From Armillaria gallica (taxonomy: Eukaryota; Basidiomycota; Agaricomycetes; Agaricales; Physalacriaceae): a stretch of 64,000 nt of DNA. Location: assembly GCA_037576215.1 (NCBI GenBank), contig JBANDB010000006.1:3162001-3226000 (forward strand), in the 5' to 3' direction. A model generated the notes under the pieces. It searched no databases. It was not told the DNA's origin and saw nothing but the letters and a program-made list of their open reading frames with translations. Position 1 is the first letter of the stretch, and the number at the start of each line of letters is the position of its first letter. This document shows, piece after piece, positions 21,794 through 30,765 of the stretch. The translations under genes were made by a program, and so were the position numbers.

Positions 21794-23122
21794 TTAATCC
21801 ACCTTCCATTCTTTCGAAACCGCATCATCTTCAGTACTAACAAGTAGTTCGATCGACCACATAACCAGCGTGAAAAAGATATTAATCCAGCGCCACCACA
21901 CTTGAGATGAATGGTCCAACACTGGATATGGAATCAGCAACGTACCCAAGTTAAACACGACAAGACTCACGGAGGAGGTGAGAATACACAGTGACGAAAA
22001 TCAACTGTCGATATGTCAAGAGTATTCGAGTCAACGTCAATGTCTAGAAGAAAGAATTAGCACAAGGACACATAGTCTCTGAGCGTTTTCTCACTGGTCG
22101 ATCTTCCCATCCATTATCAACACCATCTTCGTCATCCCAACTATCGGCGCCAATACCTGGTAGGATCTTTGAAGCTAGCTGCAATACCGTTAGTCGGTAC
22201 AACAAGGCGACCAGTACCGGTTTAGGTAGCGTGTTTGTGACAAAGTTGAGCAAGGTTTGGAGATGAGGAATCAAGTTTGGGAGGAGTGGGACACTATCAC
22301 GAAAGTCAGAATCGCTTCTTTGAACGGTAAAATGAAACATACTAGGAATAAGATGGATCTGAAGACAGCTCTTGGTCAAATCCACAAAGCCAGACATTGT
22401 ATGCCATGAACAACGCCAGACCTGAGGATTCGATGATGTTTGTGCGCCGCAAAAAGAATCCAATAAATGTAAGAAAGAGCAATGCGGTGATCGCAACTCC
22501 AAGAAAAGTCGAGGACAGTGGGGAAGAGGCAGCTGCAGGATACGCCTAGAGATAGTCAGATCACGAGCCAACACACAAAGAACGACGCACATTCACAATC
22601 CACCAAGCACTGGCCACGTAGGTGCCAGCTGAAGCAATCAACAATCCAAACTGATAGATCTCCCCCTCTTCCACCAACTTCTTGCCTTGCTGCCCGAGCT
22701 TCTGAACCACGACCAAACTCGATAGTCCCTCCAAAGCGATGAAAAGCGGGCCCATGTACGTTAGTATCGTGCCCCATACAGACGTGGCGATTCCAAGCCA
22801 TGGAGGAACAGAGGTCGAGAATGCATTAAAGCACACCAGGAGCAAAAACGGGTGCATCGGGACCTGCAAGAGAGACAATGCGGGGGATCCCCAGCACAGA
22901 ATCATAGTCCCATGGATGGCAGCGTGCACAGTCAGAAGAAGAGAAAGCAGCAGAAATGCCGGCTTGGACAGTGTCACCAATGTGAGAGGAAGAAAGATGA
23001 GAATCTGAAGGGCGGTAGAAAGTCTGCGATAATGGTAAGAAAAAAAGTTCAATTCAGCAGGAGAGACGTTACCTGGCAGTGTGGGAGAGTGCGCTCCAGA
23101 GGATCCATGGGCTCACGGACAT
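21794..23122 (-). CDS. ICE2-family ER membrane protein
   Basis: Polytopic membrane protein with about eight to nine hydrophobic segments. In yeast Ice2 acts at ER membranes in lipid homeostasis and ER inheritance. Starts MSVSPWILWSALSHTAR, then L-S-T-A-L-Q-I-L-I-F-L-P-L-T-L-V-T-L and FLLLSLLLTVHAAIHGTM; the middle carries S-S-T-F-L-G-V-A-I-T-A-L-L-F-L-T-F-I-G-F-F-L-R-R-T-N-I-I-E-S-S, which I recall as the ICE2 core; the C-terminal exon W-W-R-W-I-N-I-F-F-T-L-V-M-W ends E-W-K-V-D. Several introns; the last has donor GTGAGT near 21970. The family name is from memory of conserved text, so moderately sure; membrane topology is directly visible. Confidence 0.65.
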
Positions 23123-23706
23123 GGTGTTGACGAGTTCGCGTCTTGAACGGATGAAAGCCTGGGACGAACACGCATGCCACCGACGCGGGACAAAAGAGTG
23201 ACGAACAACGTGACTTGACGCAATTACAGGGGAGTAGAAATTATTTTTATTTCTCATAAAATAAATGTAAACTAAGTCGATGTTGCTCCCCTGTTCAAAA
23301 CAATTGGAGCAGTAATGAATTGCAGACTGCACAATTTACGAGCCATCCACTGGCCAACGTCTCGTGCAGATTAGCTCCTCAAAACTCGACTTAGTATAAA
23401 TATGTGACCGTATTCTGTACTGACATCTCTTCACTTAAAGGGTAGTCAATATTAGTGTTTCTTCTGGCGCACAAAGGCAGATATGTAATCTTGCACTTCA
23501 AAATATTTCACCTGACTGTCATATTTGTCCGAAGCAAGCCCGTCAATAGCAAAGCCGGAATTGCTCGTCCCAGCAGTCGAAGGAATTTCCTGGGGGAGAG
23601 CGGATACATGCAATACATTTGTTACTTTATTCTAGATCAAAAGTTTGTTAACCAAGCGAGCTAAGTAAGATTGAGTACTACTATACACAGCAAGAAGATG
23701 CCCGTC
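23123..23706. other. Spacer with F-box family 3' flank remnants
   Basis: No intact gene. About 23430-23600 resembles the reverse-strand 3' end of a type 1 F-box gene (GGGTAGTCAATATT..GTTTCTTCTGG, then GAATTTCCTGGGGGA as in copy G), but without an open frame. 23620-23706 is the 3' flank of copy C, of which a second copy lies at 27957-28050. Confidence 0.45.
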
Positions 23707-25143
23707 TTAATCCTCCTCGTCGAATTCAAACGCATCGTCCTCCTCTTCATCCCATTCATCATCTTCAAACTCAAATCCCCATCCTTCTACGTCGATCTCT
23801 CCCTCGAAAATGACCTCGTCCTCATCCCAAAAAACGCGACTATCTATCCCTGCGGCATCTTGTCTTATCAAGCCACTCGAACAATCGCTCTCTATAACGC
23901 AAACGCGCCCATCCTGGATATATGACTCGATGGCCTTGAAAAGTTCTCCGGAGCGCCCCTCTTCAATTTCAAGTGTGAAACGAGGACATCCGGCTGCAAC
24001 GCAGCGCTTAGCGAGCTGCAGTAGCCGGTACGGGGTATCTATATACCCTCCTGTCGTGGAAAAGAAGATGGAAGATAGACGAGGAAAAGAGAACGAAGAC
24101 GACGGAGGGTCTGCAATATGTCGCATATCCTCAACCGACATGTCTACCAACTCCAAACGTCTCAGCTCCTTCAGCGAGAGGAAGAACTCTTCATTGGCCG
24201 ATGATAGAGTACAATTCTGGATACGCAGCTTCTGTAGCTTGTCCAGCTGTCCGAAATGAACGTTCAAGTCGATGTCGATATCCAAGACAGAGGTTCCGAC
24301 CACCTCTAAATATTCCAGGTTTGGAATACGCAAAGAACCAAGAACGCAGCACGAGGTTGTGCTATCACTATGCGGACGATATAAATTGACTGCCAGGGAC
24401 TTCAAAGTAGTTGGCGCGGTAATTGTGATAGGTGTGGCATCGGCATCGCCAGCGAGATCCAGTGGCCCGACTACATCAAAACCATGTAGGATAAGCGTCT
24501 CGAGATACGGGGATGTGTTAAATAAATCCTGGAGCTCTGTATGAGTCGGGGTATAATCGCCGAGCTCCAGTGTAGTGAGACTGGTTCTTGAAGGAACAAC
24601 ATTTAGGAAATTTCCCTGAGTGTCAAAATGACCAAGGGAGTTGGCATTCGCAAAGAGTGGGGGGAGCGGGCCAAACCCCCAAATATCACGACGGAAATGG
24701 ATGGAAAGGCTGGTAAGATTAGTGGCGGAGATGGAGCGATAAGCGTCCGAAAGTATGGTGTAGAGTTTGAATTGTGAAATACCCATCGCCAAAGTTCGAA
24801 CACGGGAGATGTGCGGTGCAGTAACTGCAGTTATCATGGTGGTCTCACGGGCGAGAGTAAAGCGATCGATCATGTCAAGTGCTTTGATATACACGTCGAT
24901 GAGGCGACCCTTTGACCTCTCCAGGAATGCCTGGGTCGCCGGACAGTGCCGTCCCAAGGTAATGCAGATAGTGGTCCATAGTTCAGAGGCCCCGATAGCA
25001 ACGTCTCGCCAGTGGCGACAGACGCTGCATATCAAAGCAAGAAGAGGCTGATGTTCGTCTGATGTCAAGTCACGGAGGCCGGTAGCATATATCAGGGCGA
25101 GTAGTTCGTCGGGAAGTTGGTTTATCTTCGAAATAGATGACAT
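23707..25143 (-). CDS. Type 2 F-box/LRR protein, copy C, intact
   Basis: The best preserved type 2 copy: one exon, 478 residues. F-box MSSISKINQLPDELLALIYA..L-L-A-L-I-C-S-V-C-R-H-W-R-D-V-A-I-G-A-S-E-L-W at residues 1-60, then about eight irregular leucine-rich repeats (T-S-L-S-I-H-F; T-L-E-L-G-D-Y; L-E-T-L-I-L-H-G-F; L-E-Y-L-E-V-V-G; L-R-I-Q-N-C-T-L) and an acidic C-terminal 40 residues rich in Asp/Glu (D-D-E-W-D-E-E-E-D-D). Likely a substrate adaptor for an SCF ubiquitin ligase; target unknown. Serves as the reference for judging copies B and 29.8 kb. Mirror image of copy B across MOCS2B/ICE2. Confidence 0.85.
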   Translation of the reverse strand: MSSISKINQLPDELLALIYATGLRDLTSDEHQPLLALICSVCRHWRDVAIGASELWTTICITLGRHCPATQAFLERSKGRLIDVYIKALDMIDRFTLARETTMITAVTAPHISRVRTLAMGISQFKLYTILSDAYRSISATNLTSLSIHFRRDIWGFGPLPPLFANANSLGHFDTQGNFLNVVPSRTSLTTLELGDYTPTHTELQDLFNTSPYLETLILHGFDVVGPLDLAGDADATPITITAPTTLKSLAVNLYRPHSDSTTSCCVLGSLRIPNLEYLEVVGTSVLDIDIDLNVHFGQLDKLQKLRIQNCTLSSANEEFFLSLKELRRLELVDMSVEDMRHIADPPSSSFSFPRLSSIFFSTTGGYIDTPYRLLQLAKRCVAAGCPRFTLEIEEGRSGELFKAIESYIQDGRVCVIESDCSSGLIRQDAAGIDSRVFWDEDEVIFEGEIDVEGWGFEFEDDEWDEEEDDAFEFDEED

Positions 25144-25671
25144 TTTTGGTACAGAAGGTCAGTGGCCAGAATAGAGAAAGGCGCGTGTTCTTACTTTCAA
25201 AGTGATGAGAGCAGATCTCAAGCGATACGCGAACAGTGGTCGGAGAAGACGATTGGTGATGAGTCAATGTTGAAGATAGAGGGTCTCGGAGAGCTGGAAG
25301 AGAAAGAACAACGACATTCCAATGTTGTAGCGCGCTATTGATCACACGTGACTCGATGTGGTCCATTAAATTTATAGCCTGTTAAATTGCTGTTAAACCC
25401 GCTTTATGACAAACTCGCCGAACTCATTACCACTCGAGTTGACACTTGATTTCCTCAACGCATATTAAATAAAATTGGAGACGTAGTCTACCCAGCCATT
25501 CATTGATCAACGGCTACATGCAGAACAACTCTACCTCCTAACGCGATTTGGCAATACTGATACATTCAAGGGAGCAATCGCATACTATACCTACGTTTCT
25601 TCACTATAAAAGGAGGTCAATATTGTGTTTCTCTTGAAGCATCAAGTTCAAAATATAACCTTATGGTTCCT
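25144..25671. other. Spacer between F-box copies C and D
   Basis: No gene. 25144-25380 is the promoter of copy C with the CACGTG element; 25600-25671 is the type 1 3' flank of copy D (GGAGGTCAATATTGTGTTTC), matching flanks at 30265 and 23440. Confidence 0.55.
25345..25350 (-). promoter_or_regulatory. CACGTG element upstream of type 2 F-box copy C
   Basis: E-box in the context (minus strand) ATCGAGTCACGTGTGATC, 201 bp before the ATG, same spacing as in copy B. Confidence 0.45.
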
Positions 25672-27309
25672 TCAAAACCCGTAATATTCGGCATGGTTTT
25701 CATAGTCGAACGTATCAAAACCATATTCATCAAAATAAAGGTCGGAATCAGAATCGTAATCAGAATCATGGTAATTGTAATGATCGTCGTCGTCGTATGG
25801 CCAATTGAAGGAATTTCCTGCCAGTGGGGGAAGTGGATGGAGCAAACCGGGAGGATGATCCGCTGTCTCGAGGTGAATACGTTCGTTCTGGTGACTAAGG
25901 GCAAGCGTCATCATGTTATGATGTTGTGCCGTTACTTTGAGAGAGAACTGGGTGCACCCGTAATTCTGGATGGCTAGCTGGGCTACGCGTGCCCACTGGA
26001 ACATGTCAGGACACCCGCTCCGAGAGTTGTCGCTGAGTAAGATAGACGACAGACGGGGAAATGGTAAGGACACTTTCTTACGATAGTCATTACACCATTT
26101 CACATCTTTCAAGTTGTCCACCAGTTCCAAACGATCTAACAGCTTTAACGAGCGAAAGAATGTGTCGTCACTAGGTGACACTGAGCACCGCTGCAAACGC
26201 AGGGTTTTCAATTTCGGCAGGTCTTTGAAATGGCTGCAGAAATTGAGATCCAAGGAAGAATCGTCACCTAGAACCTCGAGATATTCAAGGTTCGGAAAGC
26301 AAAGAGAGCCAAGGACGCATGAACAATCAGGTGAGTTTCCTGCATGCGAAGACTTGTGAGTGTGATCAAGTTGGACTGCGAGCGATCGCAGTGAGTTAGG
26401 AGCGAAGATGATGGGTCGTTCTACCTCTTGATTTCGCCTCCAGCCCTGACAAAATTGCGGCAAGATAAGCGTTTCGAGAGATGGGAAGTACGTGAATATT
26501 TTCCGCATATCCTCATGTTCAGGTTGAACAGCTCCTAGCTCTAATCTGGTAAGAATGAAGCCCGAGGCCGCGTTCGAAGGTAGGCCGTCACTCCCATTAG
26601 AACTGACTGAACAAATGTAATCAAGTAAGGGGGGAGCGCTTCGTAGCCATCCTTGAATATATATGGAAAGGCTCACGAGATGCGGAGTTGACACCGGCCG
26701 GTACAACGCAGAAAACCTTTCGGCACCCTGGGCGTCGCTGACGCTCAAGGAAAGCGTCCTCGTACGCTCAAGATGGGCCGACGTCAACTCCGCAACTCGA
26801 AGCCCAGATTGTCGACTGAAAGCCACCGGAGGACTCCGGTAGTACCCACCTCGACCAGAGGTGAACTGCGGGAACTCTCGACCAAAGACGACTTCAATAT
26901 CAACATCCAGAAATTGCGTCTTTGATCGTTTAAGGAAGAGTTCGGCGGTTGGTATATGATTTTGATGATGTATATAGATGGTGGTCCAAAGCTCAGATGC
27001 CTCGATAGCAACGTTCCGCCAACGGCGACATATGCTGCACACTAGAGCAAGGAAGGACCTGTGCTCTTTTGGAAGCAGGTTGAGAATCACCGTGGCAAAT
27101 ATGTAGGCCAGAAGTTCATTGGGTAAAAGCTCGTTAATTCGGTTAACCGCAGTCAATCCATGTCTGCCAGTGGGCTTGCCACGCGAAGGCTAATAATCAA
27201 GTAAGGGAATGCAGAAAGCAAGAAGAAAGGTATATACCTTTGGCTTTGGTGCCTTCGGCTTATTAGCGACTGCTTCTTGTTTCTTTCCTTTGTTTTTCCT
27301 CTTTGCCAT
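25672..27309 (-). CDS. Type 1 F-box/LRR protein, copy D, intact
   Basis: Exon 1 (27309-27238) encodes MAKRKNKGKKQEAVANKPKA and P-K-P-K, a basic leader; a 48-nt intron (GTATAT..TTAG) leads to exon 2 (27189-25672). Exon 2 holds the F-box RINELLPNELLAYIFATVIL..F-L-A-L-V-C-S-I-C-R-R-W-R-N-V-A-I-E-A-S-E-L-W, leucine-rich repeats (L-E-T-L-I-L-P-Q-F; N-L-E-Y-L-E-V-L-G-D; L-K-T-L-R-L-Q-R-C-S-V) and an Asp/Tyr-rich tail (D-D-D-D-H-Y-N-Y-H-D-S-D-Y). The only uninterrupted type 1 copy. The Lys-rich leader could act in nuclear entry, but this is a guess. SCF adaptor by family; substrate unknown. Confidence 0.82.
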
Positions 27310-27420
27310 AGCGGTCGACGATGAGGATCGATAAGGATTGGAAGCGTGACACTCCGTGTTACTGTTACATGCTAGGCCGGTCATCTGCCGCTGCCGCCCA
27401 CATCGCTAGGCACATCCAAA

Positions 27421-27952
27421 ATGAATCATGAACTTATTGCTCGCTTTCAGGGACTATCGACGAGAACCGATTTGGAACCTTATGGCCTTATTCTTCAAGC
27501 TTCAGGCTTCAGGCTCCAAGTAGGCGACTACATAGTAGAAGTCCACGGCAGCATACTATCCGAGTTCTTACAAGCTGCGCTGCGGCTAATGCTACCTAAT
27601 TATCAGCGATGTATGTCTGCCAGCGTTGTCACCTGTAAGTGCGTATTTGCGACCTACAAAGGTATGAACATGGTCACTCAAATACAACACCCTTACCTCA
27701 GGTTGGCTGAATGAAAACCAAGATCAAGAACCTCGCCAAGAGGCTGGAGGATCGCCATCACTGGAGAGGAGGAGATTCCTACGACCTTGGAAAGAGCTAG
27801 TCGAAACTTGTTCGAAACATCCCAACGGTGAAGTTGACGACATCAAACACACCAACCGTTCACGAGCTGCTCAAGTGGCGACGTATAATGCTCTCGATGC
27901 CAAGGCGGTGGACTTTTTTGAGCGGACATTACCCCCTACTGTCGAGCACTGA
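27421..27952 (+). CDS. Small unrecognised two-exon ORF, doubtful
   Basis: A frame starting MNHELIARFQGLSTRTDLEP can be spliced at about 27661/27701 (GTATGA..CTCAG) to a second frame W-L-N-E-N-Q-D-Q-E-P-R-Q-E...R-P-W-K-E-L-V-E-T-C-S-K-H-P-N-G-E-V-D-D...F-F-E-R-T-L-P-P-T-V-E-H, stop at 27952. The second exon has the composition of real protein; the first is less convincing. I recognise no family. It sits at the edge of the rearranged F-box zone and may be the remnant of a gene carried in or interrupted there. Confidence 0.3.
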
Positions 27953-27956
27953 TCCA

Positions 27957-28118
27957 TTTGTTTTGTATTCTGGATCAAAAATTCATTTAACCAAGCGAAC
28001 TAAGTGAGATTGAGCGCTATACATAACAAGAAGATCCTCGTCCTAACCCTCGTTGAGATAGAGTGTCACGGAGAGCAGTAAGAGTTGAAAGATCAAACAC
28101 AGAATCATTCAAGTTTTG
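27957..28118 (-). pseudogene. Deletion footprint of a type 2 F-box gene (3' flank joined to 5' flank)
   Basis: 27957-28050 matches the 3' end and flank of copy C (TTCTGGATCAAAAATTC, then CCAAGCGAACTAAGTGAGATTGAG), including the last coding bases (CCTCGTCCTAACCCTCGT). It is followed at once by 28051-28118, which matches the 5' flank of type 2 genes (GAGTGTCACGGAGAGCAGT, as at 29958-29978). A whole gene body appears to be missing between the two. Confidence 0.5.
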
Positions 28119-28430
28119 CATCACAGGAATTTCGACAGAAGGCCCTTCGTCTCCCTCTTTTCCTCATCTATCTTCCGTCTTCTTTTCGACGAAACGAGAG
28201 TACATGGAGAGCCCGCACCAGCTCCTGCAGCTCGCCGAGCATTTCGTCGCAGCCGGATGTCCTCGTTTCACACTCGAAGTCGAACAAGGACGCTCCGGAG
28301 AATTTTCGAACGTCATCGAGTCATGTATCCAGGATGGCCGCGTTCGCATTAGAGAGAGTGAGTGTCCAGGTGGCTTGATAAAGCCAAACACGGCAGGGTT
28401 GGATGGTGACTTTTTTTGGGACTACATGTA
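28119..28430 (+). pseudogene. Type 2 F-box C-terminal fragment, inverted end of the 29.8-kb gene
   Basis: Begins abruptly at CATCACAGGAATTTCGACAG and encodes S-T-E-G-P-S-S-P-S-F-P-H-L-S-S-V-F-F-S-T-K-R-E-Y-M-E-S-P-H-Q, nearly identical to residues near 20490-20760 of copy B, ending G-D-F-F-W-D-Y-M before a stop. It has no F-box. It supplies exactly the part that the minus-strand gene 28831-29808 lacks, starting about ten bases after that gene breaks off. Confidence 0.75.
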
Positions 28431-28830
28431 GGACGAAGAGATCGAGGAAGGTGGGAGCCTGTGTGGGAGCTTGAATTGAAGATGATGATCATGATGGATG
28501 GGACTTTGAATGAACTGTAAGGTTACATTTCATACTTACGTCAAAAGAAACACAATATCGACCGCCCTTTATAGTGAAGAGATCTAAGTATGGATGTCAC
28601 GTAGTATTGCGCTTGCCCTTAGGTTAGATGCATCAAATCGAGAGTCGGAGCTGGGGCTGTTCTGCACTAACCGTTAATCGATGAATAGCTGATAGGCTGC
28701 AAATACCGCTGTCTGCGACGCGCTACGTTTCCAACGTTTATAATTGAGGAAATCGGTCTTTGAGTAAACATAATCACTGTTCGACCCGCCGGGACGGTAT
28801 CGAGTCACGTGTGATCGACAGAGCGACCAA
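28431..28830. other. Spacer inside the inversion, A-B type
   Basis: No gene. 28480-28590 matches the 3' flank of type 1 copy A (GGGACTTTGAA, AAAAGAAACACAATATCGACC), so the type 2 fragment is fused to a type 1 tail. 28590-28830 matches the A-B spacer and ends in the type 2 CACGTG promoter piece. Confidence 0.55.
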
Positions 28831-29808
28831 CTCAGGCGACATATCTACCAACTCCAAACGTCTCAGTTCCTTCAATGAGAGGAAGAACTGATCCGCTGAT
28901 GTTATACGGCAGCGCTGCAGACGTAGCGTCTGTAGTTTGGCAAGCTCCCTAAAATGAACATTCAAGTCGATGGTCGTTCCGACCAACTCTAGATATTCCA
29001 GTTTTGGAATACATAGTTTATCAAGAACGCAGCCACACACGCTCGTGCCATTACTATGTATGTAACACACAGAGACGGCCAGGGACTTCAAAGTAGTTGG
29101 CGCTGTGATGGTGATAGGTGCGCCATCGTCTTCGTTAGGACGAGCCAGTGGATCGAGACACGGCGATGCGTTAAATAACTTCTGAATGTCTACATGAGTC
29201 GGGGAATAATTGCTGAGCTCCAGTGTGGTGAGATCGGCCCTTGAAGGAATAACAGTTAGGAAATTTCCCTGAGTGTCGAAATGACAAAGGGATTTCGTGT
29301 TCTCAAAGAGTGGGAGATATCCCAGAAATGGCCAGAAATCATTGGCGAGACGGATGGAAAGGCTGGCAAGATTGGTAGCGGAGATGGAGCGATAAACATT
29401 CGAAAATACGTTGTAGATGTTGAGATCGTGAAGGGTCACCGTCAAGGTTCGAACGCGAAAGATGTGCGGTGCAGTTTGAACTGCAGTTATCATGGCGACT
29501 TCACGGGCGGTAGCTGAAGAGTAAATTTGTTCCGGAGCGTACACTCCGTCGACAACCACATCGATGAGGCGGTCCTTTGAACGCTCCAGGAATGCCTGGG
29601 CTGCTGGAAGGTGTCGTTCTGAGGAAATGTGGATAGTGGTCCATAGTTCAGAGGCTCCGACAGCAACATCTCGCCAGTGGTGACAGATGCTGCATATCAA
29701 GGCCAGGATAGGCCGATGTGCATCCGATGACAAGTCGCGGAGGCCGGTAGCAAATATCAAGGCAAGTAGCTCGTGGGGAAGTTGGTTTATTTTCGGAACA
29801 GAGGGCAT
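28831..29808 (-). pseudogene. Type 2 F-box/LRR protein truncated by inversion
   Basis: Opens with MPSVPKINQLPHELLALIFA and the F-box text L-A-L-I-C-S-I-C-H-H-W-R-D-V-A-V-G-A-S-E-L-W, runs through the same leucine-rich repeats as copies B and C, and is intact to L-R-R-L-E-L-V-D-M-S-P-E. After that (28830 downward) 19 foreign residues follow to a stop at 28774, read from inverted promoter sequence. The missing acidic C-terminus lies inverted at 28119-28430. A truncated product could still carry F-box and LRRs. Confidence 0.8.
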
Positions 29809-30389
29809 TTCTGGCAGAGAAGATCAGTGGCCAGAATAAAGACTCGTGAGTTTTCTTACTTTCAAAGTGATGAGGGAAAATCTCGAGCGATAGGATTTGT
29901 AAAGAGAATAATTAAATGGCTCCAAGAAGGAGAATGGCGGTGAGCTGATGTTGAGATGGAGTGTCACGGAGAACAGTGGGGCAAAGAATGTTGCCCTCAT
30001 CCTCCGTCGCCTCCGTCAGAGAATTTGAATGGCAATTACGCATGACTCGATGTTATCTCCGTTACGGTTAAATGATTTCTGTTTAACCTTGTTTAACTCA
30101 AGTCAACACTGATTTTGTCAACGCTCAATAAAATCGGGAAGTAATACATCGCAGACGGCTCTATTTATCAGTCTACCCGCCCCCATCCATTCATCGACGT
30201 CTAGTGCAAAACAGCTCCGCGATACTAATATATCCATTGGGACTCGAAAGACAGCACTTCACTAAAAGGTGGTCAGTATTGTGTTCCTTTTGATGCATTA
30301 AGTTAGGAATGCAACTTTACAGTCCAAAGTCCCCAATATTCCGCCTGGTTCTCATAGTCGGACAAATCAGAACCATAGACAGAGTCACT
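29809..30389. other. Spacer with type 2 promoter and type 1 3' flank
   Basis: No gene. The first 250 bp are the 5' flank of the truncated type 2 gene, where the CACGTG element is degenerate (CGCATG, minus strand, about 30040-30045). From about 30260 the sequence is type 1 3' flank. Confidence 0.5.
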
Positions 30390-30720
30390 CAAATTCTGAA
30401 GCGTAATCAAGATAGTCATCATCAGATTCATTATCCTCGGCATCCAACCAGTCGATCCAATCGCCTGGGAGAAGTAGGAGCAGACCGGGAGGATAATCCT
30501 CTACTTCGACGCATATACGCTCATCCTGAGGACCGAGGGCACGCGTCATGCTACGATGATGCTGTGATGTTACTTTGACAGAGAACTGGGTACAACCATT
30601 ATTCTAGACAGCTAGCTGCGCTAGGCGTGCCCACAGGGACATATCATAACTCTCGCTTGACTGGTCACTAAGCGAAATAGACGACAGGTGGGGAAATGGT
30701 AGGGTCGTTTTTGTGCATGA
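30390..30720 (-). pseudogene. Type 1 F-box C-terminal fragment, tandem to copy G
   Basis: Minus-strand text equivalent to the last 110 residues of type 1 proteins (L-P-F-P-H-L-S-S-I-S-L-S-D; W-A-R-L-A-Q-L-A-V; F-S-V-K-V-T-S-Q-H-H-R; D-E-R-I-C-V-E-V-E-D-Y-P-P-G-L-L). At 30604-30606 a TAG replaces the CAG (Gln) of the other copies. No F-box or upstream repeats: a partial tandem duplicate directly after copy G. Confidence 0.7.
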
Positions 30721-30765
30721 ATCGTGTTTCTTTGAAGCATTAAGCTCGAAATGCAACCTTACAGT

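Larger units (their letters stand above)
28119..28830. other. Inferred 712-bp inversion
   Basis: Left breakpoint is between type 2 5' flank (to 28118) and a type 2 coding fragment; right breakpoint is between a type 2 promoter piece with CACGTG (28806-28811) and the truncated gene at 28831. Reversing this segment joins 28831 to 28119, restoring the F-box reading M-S-P-E then the C-terminal part, and joins 28830 to 28118, restoring the spacing between CACGTG and the CGGAGAG motif of the 5' flank (62 bp, against 51 and 66 in other copies). Confidence 0.7.
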
